NCBI GenBank assembly: GCA_947644595.1
Contig: CANSAE010000003.1
Coordinates: 1-64,000 of the forward strand
Direction: 5' to 3'
Length of the DNA: 64,000 bases
Source: an uncultured Clostridia bacterium
GTDB taxonomy: Bacteria > Bacillota > Clostridia > Oscillospirales > Oscillospiraceae
The translations under genes were made by a program, and so were the position numbers. The notes beneath the pieces are model-generated. The model was given only the letters and a program-made list of their open reading frames with translations. It searched no databases and was not told the DNA's origin. Below, in pieces: positions 8,932 through 16,769 of this stretch (within the stretch, counting starts at the first letter, position 1; each line of letters begins with the position of its first letter).

Positions 8932-9176
8932 GGTGCACCTCGAATTTGTATAATGGAGTGAGTGATTTTATTGTCCAGAGGAGTCCAAATGCACGCATGT
9001 GCAACCCTTTTCTTTTTGATTGCCCAAAGAGAAAAGGGTTGCGGAGAAAAGAGAAATGCACTTAAGGGGGAGCGCTCTCTTAAGAACTCCCCACAGCCAA
9101 ACTTTCACTCACACTACGTTCTTTTCAGCTTTTCGGCGGCATTACGTCCATTGGAGCTGTGAACGCACTTTGTGCC
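8932..9176 (-). repeat. phnD-phnC spacer with two inverted repeats
   Basis: The 245-base spacer holds no credible gene. Positions 9001-9013 and 9030-9042 are a perfect 13-base inverted repeat (GCAACCCTTTTCT) with a 16-base loop. At 9060-9083 CTTAAG arms enclose GAGCGCTC. Neither has a T-run after it. They may be mRNA processing or stability elements that set different levels of binding protein and ATPase/permease. Confidence 0.6.
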
Positions 9177-10226
9177 TTAGCCTTCCAGTGATTTCAAAAG
9201 TTGCTGCGCGGCGCGTTCGCCGTCGTAGTCGGAATCCTTGCCCCAAGTGTAGCCCACCTGGCTGAACACGCTGATGATCTCCCGGCCCTCGTCGGTCTCG
9301 GCCAGCTCGATGAACACCTCGCCCAAGGCCTGACGGAAGGCTTCGTCCGCCATAAGATCGGAGGCCTTGCTGTACGCGATCATATCGTTGTAAATACCGT
9401 CGGTCACACCGATGACGCCGGTCTGCTCCGCCATGGGTCCGGTGCCGCCGAAGTCCGATTCCCAGATGGGCGCGTTTTTGATGCGGATGTGACCATAGGA
9501 TACCATCACGTCCACCTGTCCGGCCGCCAGCCGGGCTACGCTGGTGGTGTGGGAATCAGACTGAACCACGTGGTCCAGGTCGCTGATGCCCTTGCCGTAG
9601 CGGTCCCGGAGCCACAGACAGGGATAGATATAGCCCGACGCGGAGGTGGGGGACAGCACCGACCAGGTAGCGGCGTTCAGATCCTCCCAGGTAAGGGCCT
9701 CACCGCGGTCGACCTTGTCCTGCAGGGCCCGGCCGATCTCCGTGGGCCCGGCGAGGATGACGCAGCGGTAGTAGGTGCTCATGTCCCCGGTGTTTTCTTC
9801 AATGGTCCCGTCGTTCCAGCCGGCGGGGTCGGCGGAGTCCTTATTGATGGCGTACCGCAGGGCGGTGAGCAGAACATCGCAGTCATCGGAAAACAGCACA
9901 TAGTTGCCGCCGGAGATGAAGCCGATGTCCGCGCTCCCGGCGCTGAGGGCCTGGCCCACGGCGGTGTAATTGGTGCCCACGGTCATGTCAATGTCCGCCA
10001 CGTCGTAGCCCTTTTCCAAGAGCTTGTCATGGAGCAGCTGTTCCAGCGGCTCCGTGGACGCCGTGATGGTGTCCGCGTCGGCGTAGGGAGAGAAGGCGAT
10101 TTTCAAACTGGGGACGGTAATGGGGCCGTCCGGCGCATTGGGGGTCTGCGCCGCCTGCTGTTTGCAGCCGGTGAACAGGGTGAGCATGAGTGTGAGCGCG
10201 AGGATGCTTGCGATTGTTTTTTTCAT
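9177..10226 (-). CDS. phnD: PhnD-family ABC transporter substrate-binding lipoprotein
   Basis: A 349-residue extracytoplasmic binding protein. The signal peptide MKKTIASILALTLMLTLFTGC ends in a lipobox (LFTGC), so it is a lipoprotein. The body has PhnD-family features: FSPYADADTI, VGTNYTAVGQALSAGSADIGFISG, and a late ETDEGREIISVF. ATG 10226 follows GGAGGT by seven bases, and an upstream in-frame Met at 10283 would lie in the leader terminator. Ligand specificity cannot be read from the sequence. It is the first gene after the structured leader at 10261-10463. Confidence 0.9.
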   Translation of the reverse strand: MKKTIASILALTLMLTLFTGCKQQAAQTPNAPDGPITVPSLKIAFSPYADADTITASTEPLEQLLHDKLLEKGYDVADIDMTVGTNYTAVGQALSAGSADIGFISGGNYVLFSDDCDVLLTALRYAINKDSADPAGWNDGTIEENTGDMSTYYRCVILAGPTEIGRALQDKVDRGEALTWEDLNAATWSVLSPTSASGYIYPCLWLRDRYGKGISDLDHVVQSDSHTTSVARLAAGQVDVMVSYGHIRIKNAPIWESDFGGTGPMAEQTGVIGVTDGIYNDMIAYSKASDLMADEAFRQALGEVFIELAETDEGREIISVFSQVGYTWGKDSDYDGERAAQQLLKSLEG

Positions 10227-10260
10227 GGTGTTACCTCCAGATTCATTTTGCCTGGGCATC

Positions 10261-10463
10261 AAAAAAGGCATGTGCCGCAGCACATACCTTTCGTGACTTC
10301 CAAGCAGATGCTGACGTTCCTCCGGTCATGCCGGAGCGTGGGGCGGTCGGTCCTTTCTGGGACCCTCTCAGCCCGGAACACGGGCTCCCTCGCGATCTGG
10401 TTTCGTCATCCTTATGGGGCGCGGCGTTAGGGGGCTCACCCTCTCGCCGCATTTCGTAAACCG
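10261..10463 (-). promoter_or_regulatory. Structured leader RNA with terminator, candidate riboswitch of unassigned class
   Basis: About 200 bases of leader lie between a SigA promoter (10470-10498) and phnD. On the left-going strand I see several hairpins: GCGGCG..CGCCGC, AGCCCG..CGGGCT, GGTCC..GGACC and CTCCGG..CCGGAG. The last element is a terminator, GGTATGTGC/GCACATGCC plus TTTTTT (10261-10291). The segment GGGAGCC..GGGCTGAGAGG resembles the pyrimidine-sensing arm of a TPP riboswitch, but the second TPP arm (CCTGATC..GCGTAGGG) is absent. I cannot match it to any riboswitch class I know. Confidence 0.65.
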
Positions 10464-10469
10464 CTGTTT

Positions 10470-10498
10470 ACTATAGCACATCCCGGCGGGATTTGCAA
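10470..10498 (-). promoter_or_regulatory. Promoter of the phnD leader
   Basis: TTGCAA (10493-10498), 17-base spacer, TATAGT (10470-10475) on the left-going strand. The start site would fall near 10463, giving a leader of about 235 bases before the phnD start codon. Confidence 0.75.
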
Positions 10499-10505
10499 GA
10501 ACCAT

Positions 10506-11246
10506 TCAGTCCAGATTCCCGGTTTCGTACAAAATCGCCGTCAGGGGGATGAGCGGCGCGGTCTCGCACCGCAAAATGCGGGGTCCCATGGCGCACACGG
10601 CGAAGCCCGCTTCTCGGGCGGCCTCCGCTTCTTCAGGGGTGAAGCCCCCCTCCGGTCCGGTGATGACCGCGGCGCTTTGGACGGGCGCGACAGCCCGGAT
10701 GGCGCTTTGCAGGGATACCCGGTCCCCAGTCTCGTACAAAAACAGCTTCAGTTGGGACTGTGCCGCTTCCCTGAGCATCCCTTTGTAGTCATCCAGGTAC
10801 CCCACCCGGGGGATGATACCCCGGCCGGACTGCTTGGCGGCCTCCTCGGAGATTCGCTGGAGCCGGGCCAGCTTAGCGTCGGCGCTCTTTTTCGGGTCCA
10901 GCCGGACGATACACCGTTCGCTGTGGAAAAAGGTGATGTCGTGGGCGCCCAGTTCCGTGCATTTCTGCACCACGTAGTCCACCCGGTCGCCCTTGGCCAG
11001 GCCGGCGTAAATATGCACCGGCACAGTGGACTCGCTGGTGACGGGACGGACCTCCAGCACGTCGGCGTAGACGGTCTTGCCGTCGCTTTGAGTCAGAGTA
11101 CAGAGCAACTCCGTGCCATTGCCGTCGCAGACGGTAAACGTCTCCCCCAAGCGCATCCGCAGTACCTTGATATGCTCTGCGTCCCGACCGGTGATGACCA
11201 CCCTGGGGCTGGCGGGGTCGATATGTTCCATGAAAAATCTCGGCAT
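10506..11246 (-). CDS. rsmE: 16S rRNA (uracil-1498-N3)-methyltransferase RsmE
   Basis: RsmE methylates U1498 of 16S rRNA with SAM. It is a SPOUT-class enzyme with an N-terminal PUA-like domain (MPRFFMEHID..HIKVLRMRLGE) and a C-terminal knot. The knot motifs are ITGPEGGFTPEE (about residues 192-203) and MGPRILRCETA (about 219-229). The start ATG 11246 has GGAGG six bases upstream; an open frame reaching 11534 runs through the divergent gene and is not real. The 246-residue length is normal. Confidence 0.96.
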   Translation of the reverse strand: MPRFFMEHIDPASPRVVITGRDAEHIKVLRMRLGETFTVCDGNGTELLCTLTQSDGKTVYADVLEVRPVTSESTVPVHIYAGLAKGDRVDYVVQKCTELGAHDITFFHSERCIVRLDPKKSADAKLARLQRISEEAAKQSGRGIIPRVGYLDDYKGMLREAAQSQLKLFLYETGDRVSLQSAIRAVAPVQSAAVITGPEGGFTPEEAEAAREAGFAVCAMGPRILRCETAPLIPLTAILYETGNLD

Positions 11247-11311
11247 GGCGAACCTCCTGAAAAAGGTGACGATTCTTTCAATTTTGCATAAGATGATGAG
11301 GGGGAATTGCA

Positions 11312-11758
11312 TTGGAACAGGAATTATTGACAGCCCTGAACGGCTTTGATGCCGTGTGGCAGCGGGTGCTCTCCGGCAAAGAGGGCGGCCCCGGAGCCCC
11401 AGAGCAGGCTCCGGCGGAAGCGGGTCCGCTGGATATGGCCATGTCCCTTTGGGAGACCTACCGAACCTTTGCCCGGCAAGTCCGGGGAGAGGCGGGGGCG
11501 CGCTTTGCCGCTCTGGCGGAGGAGACCCGGTCACTGGTCCGGTCCCTGCAGACGGAGCATTTCCTGCGCACCGGGGACCTCTACAGCCCCGTGGGGGCGC
11601 AGACGCTGCCGGTGTTTGGCGTGCTCACTGGGATGCGTCGGGCCCATGAGGAAGAACAGCGCCTGGCCAGTCAGCTTCAGGATACAGCCCTGGCCGACCT
11701 TGCAGACCGCCACGCGGGCATCCTGCGGGACATGATTGCCGGACTGCTGGAGAAGTGA
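11312..11758 (+). CDS. Hypothetical alpha-helical protein
   Basis: A 148-residue protein that I do not recognise. It starts at TTG 11312 behind GAGGGGG and is transcribed divergently from rsmE. The sequence is predicted almost wholly helical, with heptad-like Leu/Ala spacing (FARQVRGEAGARFAALAEETRSLVRSLQTEHFLR), and a second helical pair near residues 105-148. There is no signal peptide, membrane segment or Cys. A four-helix (ferritin-like) bundle is possible, but no clear metal-ligand pattern supports it. It is followed by its own terminator. Confidence 0.65.
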   Translation: MEQELLTALNGFDAVWQRVLSGKEGGPGAPEQAPAEAGPLDMAMSLWETYRTFARQVRGEAGARFAALAEETRSLVRSLQTEHFLRTGDLYSPVGAQTLPVFGVLTGMRRAHEEEQRLASQLQDTALADLADRHAGILRDMIAGLLEK

Positions 11759-11785
11759 ACGGACGGCCGCGCCGCGGCCGTTTGT
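11759..11785 (+). terminator. Terminator after the helical hypothetical gene
   Basis: ACGGCCGC, 3-base loop, GCGGCCGT, then TTGTTTGT. The T-run is interrupted, so efficiency is uncertain. Confidence 0.65.
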
Positions 11786-11998
11786 TTGTATTGGACAAGC
11801 CTATTATACAGGATATACAGTGCCGGGACAAGCCCGGAAAAATTTTAAACTGTAACTTTTTGACATATTTCACAAGAAGCCGCGGGAGGGAAAAAGCCAA
11901 ATTGACGGATTGGATAAGAAAAACCGAAAAAATTTGCCGGATTCTCCAGAAAAACGAAAAAATGAAAGACGGAAGGCGGGGGGTTGCAAAAAATGGGC

Positions 11999-12027
11999 TT
12001 GATTTTTCCAGGAAAAACCGCTATAAT
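11999..12027 (+). promoter_or_regulatory. Promoter of the TAXI-TRAP genes
   Basis: TTGATT (11999-12004), 17-base spacer, TATAAT (12022-12027). The rest of the 324-base gap (11759-12082) is A-rich and holds only the upstream terminator. Confidence 0.8.
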
Positions 12028-12082
12028 GGGCATGTTTTCTAATTGTATTTTGAGGAAATGAGACAACAAGGAGGATTCTAAA

Positions 12083-13090
12083 ATGAAAAAGATCAGCAGG
12101 ATTCTTGCAATCGTCCTGTGCATCGCCATGGCGCTGACCCTGTGCGCATGCGGTCCCAAGGAGGAGAACAAGGACAATACCGAGAACAAAGACAACAATG
12201 TTCAGACCCCTGCGACCCTGACCATGGGTACCGGCGGCGAGTCCGGCACCTATTACGCCTTCGGCGGCGTGCTGGCCAACTACCTGGGCGGCGAGACCAA
12301 TGTGAAGATCAATGTGGTCTCCACCGGCGGCACCAAGGCCAACATCGTGGGCATTGACAACGGCGAGTTTGAGCTGGCCACCGTCCAGTCCGACGTGGCG
12401 ACCTACGCCTTCGAGGGCTCCAACGGCTACGACGCCACCGATACCTTCCGGGTGCTGGGCGCTTTGTACGCCGAGACCGTGCAGATCGTCACCGTGAATC
12501 CCGAGATCAAGTCCGTGGCTGACCTGGCGGGCAAGAACGTCTGCGTGGGCGACGTGGGCTCCGGTACATACTACAACACCATCGACGTGCTGGCCGCTTA
12601 CGGCATGACCATCGAGGACATCACCCCCGTGTACCAGTCCTTCGGTGATTCCACCGAAAGCCTGAAGGACGGCAAGATCGACGCCGCCTTCCTGTGTGCC
12701 GGCGCGCCCACCACCGCTGTGGTGGAGCTGGCCACCAGCAAGGATGTGTACCTCATCTCCATCGACGACGAGCACATGGAAAAGCTGCTGGCTGACTGCC
12801 CCTGGTATGCCGCGCTGACCATTCCCGCCGGCACCTACGAGGGCGTTGACGTGGATACCAACACCATCACCGTGAAGTGCACGCTGGTGTGCTCCTCCGA
12901 CATGGATGACGACACCGCTTACACCATCGTGTCCACCATCTTCGACAATGCCGAAGCCATCGCCGCCCTGCACGGCAAGGGCGCGGAGCTGGATCTGACC
13001 TTCGCCACCGAGGGAATTGCCATCCCGTTCAACGCCGGCGCGGCCCGCTACTACGCGGAGCATGACATCACCGTGACAACTGCTGAGTGA
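12083..13090 (+). CDS. TAXI-family TRAP transporter substrate-binding lipoprotein
   Basis: A 335-residue binding lipoprotein. The signal peptide ends in the lipobox TLCAC. The mature domain begins after a charged linker of about 20 residues with ATLTMGTGGESGTYYAFGGVLANYL, the hallmark of TAXI proteins. The typical AGKNVCVGDVGSGTYYN and a late PFNAGAARYYAEH follow. TAXI-TRAP systems use ion gradients; dicarboxylates such as glutamate or 2-oxoglutarate are known substrates in some members, but the ligand here is unknown. GGAGG lies upstream of ATG 12083. The gene is followed by the fused permease. Confidence 0.93.
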   Translation: MKKISRILAIVLCIAMALTLCACGPKEENKDNTENKDNNVQTPATLTMGTGGESGTYYAFGGVLANYLGGETNVKINVVSTGGTKANIVGIDNGEFELATVQSDVATYAFEGSNGYDATDTFRVLGALYAETVQIVTVNPEIKSVADLAGKNVCVGDVGSGTYYNTIDVLAAYGMTIEDITPVYQSFGDSTESLKDGKIDAAFLCAGAPTTAVVELATSKDVYLISIDDEHMEKLLADCPWYAALTIPAGTYEGVDVDTNTITVKCTLVCSSDMDDDTAYTIVSTIFDNAEAIAALHGKGAELDLTFATEGIAIPFNAGAARYYAEHDITVTTAE

Positions 13091-13111
13091 TACCGCAAGT
13101 TTGAGTTGACC

Positions 13112-13155
13112 GGAGTGCCGCTTTTCATAAGCGGCACTCCCTTGTCCTTTTTTGC
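13112..13155 (+). terminator. Intercistronic terminator or attenuating hairpin
   Basis: GGAGTGCCGCTT (13112-13123) pairs perfectly with AAGCGGCACTCC (13129-13140), and a TTTTTT run follows seven bases later. The gap and position between binding protein and permease suggest partial termination, giving more binding protein than permease. Confidence 0.65.
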
Positions 13156-13163
13156 AAGCGATA

Positions 13164-13192
13164 TGAAAACGCTTTCGGTGAGAACGTTTTCA
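13164..13192 (+). promoter_or_regulatory. Palindrome with two near-consensus cre (CcpA) sites
   Basis: TGAAAACG (13164-13171) and CGTTTTCA (13185-13192) form an inverted repeat. Within it, TGAAAACGCTTTCG (13164-13177) and TGAGAACGTTTTCA (13179-13192) each match the cre consensus TGWAANCGNTNWCA at 13 of 14 positions. It lies 40 bases before the permease start. CcpA control would fit the presence of hprK in this genome. That link is inference. Confidence 0.5.
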
Positions 13193-13231
13193 CATCGTCT
13201 GCAAGCATTTTGAGGAAGGGAGTTATCGAAG

Positions 13232-15271
13232 TTGTTCGAGAAAAAGAAATTGCAGGAAGAGACCGTTCCAGCAGCGGACACGGACCATGAGTTCAATGCC
13301 GCGGATGTGGAAGCGGTCATGAAAAAGTATGACCGGGAATCCAACACCCGGGTTTGGGAAGGCTGGCAGAGAACGGTCGTGTCCGTGGTGATGGCGCTGT
13401 TTTCCCTGTTTGTCATCTACGTGACCCTGTTTGCCACCTGGCTGGACCTTCTGCGGTATCCGTCTTTTTTGGGCTGCATCCTGGTGATCGGCTACCTGAT
13501 CTACCCGGCGAAAAAAGAAATGCAGCAAGTCAACCACATGCCCTGGTATGACTGGGTGCTGCTGCTCATGGGTGCCGCGGCTTTTTTCTACATTGCCCTC
13601 AACGCCCAGGATATCACCATGCGGGTGGTGGGCTATAAGTCCCTGCACACCTATGAGCTGGTGCTGGGATTGATGGGCATTGTGTCCCTGGTGGAGCTTT
13701 GCCGCCGGAGCGTGGGCCTGCCGATTCTGTGCGTGGCCGGCGCCTTCGTGGCCTACGCCCTGTATTACTATCTGGGCGTGAAGGACTATGCCTTTATGGA
13801 AGGCGTGGGCCAGCTGGTGTACCGCCTGAGTTATACCACCACCGGTATTTTGTCCACGCCCATTCAGGTGTGCGCCAAGTTTATCGTGGTGTTCATCATC
13901 TTCGGCGCGTTTTTGGAGCGCACGGGCATTTCCGGGTTCTTCATCGACCTGGCCAACTGTGTGGCGGGCTCGTCCAGCGGCGGCCCGGCGAAGGTGGCGG
14001 TCATCTCTTCCGCTTTGTGCGGCATGGTGTCCGGCTCCTCTGTGGGCAACACCGTGACCACCGGCTCTGTGACCATCCCCATGATGAAAAAGACGGGCTA
14101 CGCCCCGGAATTTGCCGGCGCTGTGGAAGCGGCGGCCTCCACCGGCGGGCAGATCATGCCCCCTATCATGGGCGCGGCGGCGTTTTTGATGGCGGAGTAT
14201 GTGGATATGCCCTATTCTAAAATCATTGTGTGCGCCATTTTGCCGGCGGTGCTGTATTTCTCCGGCATTTTCCTGTCTGTACATCTGGAAGCGAAAAAAC
14301 TGGGACTCAAGGGCATCCCCCGGGAAGAGCTGCCCCGGTTTACATACCTGATTCGCAGAATTTACCTGTTGCTGCCGCTGATCATTCTGGTGGCGCTGGT
14401 GTCCACCGGCGCGCGGACCATGGCCTGGGCGGCGGCCATCTCCATCGTGGCATCCGTCGTAGTGAGCCTGCCGGGCCTGCTGATGGACAGCCGGGAACAG
14501 ACGGAAGAGGGCCCGGCAATGCACTTCCTGAAATCTCTGGGCGGCATGATCTACCATTCCCTGGCCAGCGGCGCGAAAAGCGCGGTCACCGTGGCGGTAG
14601 CCTGCGGCATGGCGGGCATCATCGCCGGCTGCATCACCATGACGGGGCTGGCCTCCCAGCTCATCACCGCCATCATCACCGTGTCCGGCGGCTATCAGCC
14701 CGTGGCATTGGTGCTGACCATGCTGTGCTGCATCGTGCTGGGCATGGGCGTGCCCACCACGGCGAACTACTGCATCATGGCGTCCACCTGCGCGCCCATC
14801 CTCACCCAGCTGGGTATTCCGGCGCTGGCGGCCCACTTCTTCGTGTTCTACTTCGGCATCGTGGCGGATATCACTCCGCCGGTGGCTCTGGCGGCCTACG
14901 CGGGCAGCGCCATTGCCAAGTCGGATCCGCTGAAAACCGGTGTGAATGCCACCAAGCTGGCCATCGCGGCCTTTATCATCCCGTATGTATTCGCTTTGAA
15001 TCCGCAGATGCTGTTTATCAATGCCCAGCCGCTGGAAGTGGTGCAGATCATTATCACCGCGGCCCTGGGTATGCTGGGCGTGTGCATGGGGCTCATGGGC
15101 TATATGGGCAGTGTGCTGAAAATGCCCATGCGCCTGCTGGCCATTGCCGGCGGCCTGTGCATGATCATCCCCGGCGGATTAACGGACATCATCGGCCTGG
15201 CCCTTGTGGCGTTTGTGACTGTGGTGAGTTTCTGGGAGAAGATCCAGAACCGCCGCCAAACGGCCATGTAA
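13232..15271 (+). CDS. TRAP transporter fused small/large permease (DctQM type)
   Basis: A 679-residue membrane protein combining the 4-helix small subunit and the 12-helix large subunit in one chain, as is usual for TAXI systems. Large-subunit signatures include SSSGGPAKVAVISSALCGMVSGSSVGNTVTTGS and MGVPTTANYCIM. A charged N-terminus of about 45 residues precedes the first membrane segment. The start is TTG 13232, with AGGAAGGGAG upstream. With the upstream binding protein it forms a complete secondary importer. Confidence 0.93.
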   Translation: MFEKKKLQEETVPAADTDHEFNAADVEAVMKKYDRESNTRVWEGWQRTVVSVVMALFSLFVIYVTLFATWLDLLRYPSFLGCILVIGYLIYPAKKEMQQVNHMPWYDWVLLLMGAAAFFYIALNAQDITMRVVGYKSLHTYELVLGLMGIVSLVELCRRSVGLPILCVAGAFVAYALYYYLGVKDYAFMEGVGQLVYRLSYTTTGILSTPIQVCAKFIVVFIIFGAFLERTGISGFFIDLANCVAGSSSGGPAKVAVISSALCGMVSGSSVGNTVTTGSVTIPMMKKTGYAPEFAGAVEAAASTGGQIMPPIMGAAAFLMAEYVDMPYSKIIVCAILPAVLYFSGIFLSVHLEAKKLGLKGIPREELPRFTYLIRRIYLLLPLIILVALVSTGARTMAWAAAISIVASVVVSLPGLLMDSREQTEEGPAMHFLKSLGGMIYHSLASGAKSAVTVAVACGMAGIIAGCITMTGLASQLITAIITVSGGYQPVALVLTMLCCIVLGMGVPTTANYCIMASTCAPILTQLGIPALAAHFFVFYFGIVADITPPVALAAYAGSAIAKSDPLKTGVNATKLAIAAFIIPYVFALNPQMLFINAQPLEVVQIIITAALGMLGVCMGLMGYMGSVLKMPMRLLAIAGGLCMIIPGGLTDIIGLALVAFVTVVSFWEKIQNRRQTAM

Positions 15272-15282
15272 TCAAAAAATAG

Positions 15283-15316
15283 AAGCTCCCTCCGCACTGC
15301 GGAGGGAGCTTTTCGT
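15283..15316. terminator. Bidirectional terminator between TRAP permease and M14 peptidase
   Basis: AAGCTCCCTCCGC pairs perfectly with GCGGAGGGAGCTT, with A-rich and T-rich flanks, between convergent genes. Confidence 0.9.
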
Positions 15317-16591
15317 TTACCCCAGGGCGGCTTGAACCAGGATGCCCAGATTGTCGGCGTAAATTTCCTCAAATTGAGTGATAGGCAGAGGATTTTCCCC
15401 CAATCCGGCCTCGATCGTGTAGCCCGGCCTGTCGTAATGCTGGATGAACCAGTCCTTATACCCGGCGTGACCCGAGGCGTACGGCGTTTCCTCCACGGCG
15501 TAGCCGGATTCGGCGGCAAAGCGATAGGCGAGCTGACGACTGCCCTTGGGTTCAAAATCCAGATATTTCCAGTAAATGACCTGACCTTGGGTGTGATAAG
15601 CGAGAATAAGCGCCGGGTCTACGGACAAAGTAAAATCATACATGGCCCGTGCCTCCGGTGCGGACAAGGGCGCCTCGCCCACGAAATCCCGGGGCGCGGG
15701 AGAGATATACCCCTGGGCGAATTTGAGTTCTTTTGCAAGCTCCCAGCCCGCGGGATATTGGAGATTCAGGTCCGTGCCGATGATATTGGCCTTCCAGCCA
15801 GAAGGGAAGGGAATATTCGGATAGGTTTTGGAAATTTTTTCCGCCCAGTCGTAAAAATTTCCGCTGTCCAGAAAGCCGGTGACCAGGTCGATACCGTCGG
15901 GATTTACCGCCGGAACGATGTACAAGGTGGTCTGCCGAAAGAGCTCCGCCGCGGATACGCGGCCGATGGAGGTTTCCCGGATATACGCCAGGGACAGCTC
16001 TTCGACAAAGCGCATGAGCACAGGTGTGGTGATCCACTCATTGGCGTGATGGCTGGCGTTGTAGAGGACTTTGCGGGGCCCGGTACCCAGCTTTATGTAG
16101 GGAATGGCGGTGCCCATGACGCTGCGGCCGACGATATTCACCTGCAAAAACGGGTACCGGGCGGACAGGCCCACGACGGATTTTTCCAGCACATCGCTGG
16201 TCCAGTCGATGCCGGTGGGCACCACGGGGAAGGATAAGGGCACGGTGACGGTGCCGCCGATTTGTAAATTGAAAGGGTCCAGCCCGGGATTGGCTGCCTC
16301 CACGGCGCGGATGGAACTGTGGTATTGTCGGGACAGGCTGTAAAGAGAGTCGCCTTTTTTTAATGTATGGGTCACAAAGCCTGTATACCAGGGCATGAGC
16401 GCCCGGGTGGTACGGGGACCCACAATGCCGTCGGGTGTGAGGAAATGGGCGGACTGGAAGTCCCGCACGGCTTCCCGGGTCTTGGCACCGAAAATGCCGT
16501 CGGTGACCACCGGGCCGAAGCCTGCCCGATTCAGGGCAAGCTGCAAAAATTGTACGTTCGGACCCCGGCTGCCGAATTTCATGATTTTCAT
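15317..16591 (-). CDS. LysM M14-family gamma-D-glutamyl-diamino acid endopeptidase
   Basis: A 424-residue peptidoglycan peptidase. Residues about 1-70 are a PG_binding_1 domain (FGSRGPNVQFLQLALNRAGF). Residues about 75-120 are a LysM domain (HTLKKGDSLYSLSRQYHSS). The rest is a zinc carboxypeptidase domain, with zinc ligands in SHHANEWITTP (H..E) and ILAYHTQGQ, and a late TIEAGLGEN glutamate. The architecture matches ENP1-like enzymes that cut D-Glu-diaminopimelate bonds in sporulating bacilli. No signal peptide is visible, as in ENP1. Start ATG 16591 follows GGAGG; an upstream in-frame Met has none. Confidence 0.9.
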   Translation of the reverse strand: MKIMKFGSRGPNVQFLQLALNRAGFGPVVTDGIFGAKTREAVRDFQSAHFLTPDGIVGPRTTRALMPWYTGFVTHTLKKGDSLYSLSRQYHSSIRAVEAANPGLDPFNLQIGGTVTVPLSFPVVPTGIDWTSDVLEKSVVGLSARYPFLQVNIVGRSVMGTAIPYIKLGTGPRKVLYNASHHANEWITTPVLMRFVEELSLAYIRETSIGRVSAAELFRQTTLYIVPAVNPDGIDLVTGFLDSGNFYDWAEKISKTYPNIPFPSGWKANIIGTDLNLQYPAGWELAKELKFAQGYISPAPRDFVGEAPLSAPEARAMYDFTLSVDPALILAYHTQGQVIYWKYLDFEPKGSRQLAYRFAAESGYAVEETPYASGHAGYKDWFIQHYDRPGYTIEAGLGENPLPITQFEEIYADNLGILVQAALG

Positions 16592-16769
16592 GGAAAATTT
16601 TCCTCCCGGAAGTGTATTCATTCTATTCTATGCGCCGGCGATGACAAAGGGAATAGAGAGAATATCATCCTCCACTATTTTTTGATTTGCGAGCCATACT
16701 GATAGTGTGCGGATTTCGATCGAAAACATTGAATTCTGCAAAGAGGAAAGTGAAGGGAAATGTGGTAGA

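Noticed and set aside
8962..9162. 66-codon rightward frame in the phnD-phnC spacer
   Set aside because: It spans two inverted repeats, has no ribosome site and no recognisable domain.
10381..10420. A canonical TPP riboswitch before phnD
   Set aside because: Only the GGCTGAGA-type arm is present. The CCTGATC..GCGTAGGG arm, clear at 55411-55446, is missing, so I did not call it TPP.
13223..14836. 537-codon leftward frame antisense to the TRAP permease
   Set aside because: His/Gly/Arg-rich shadow translation without any domain; the permease is complete on the other strand.
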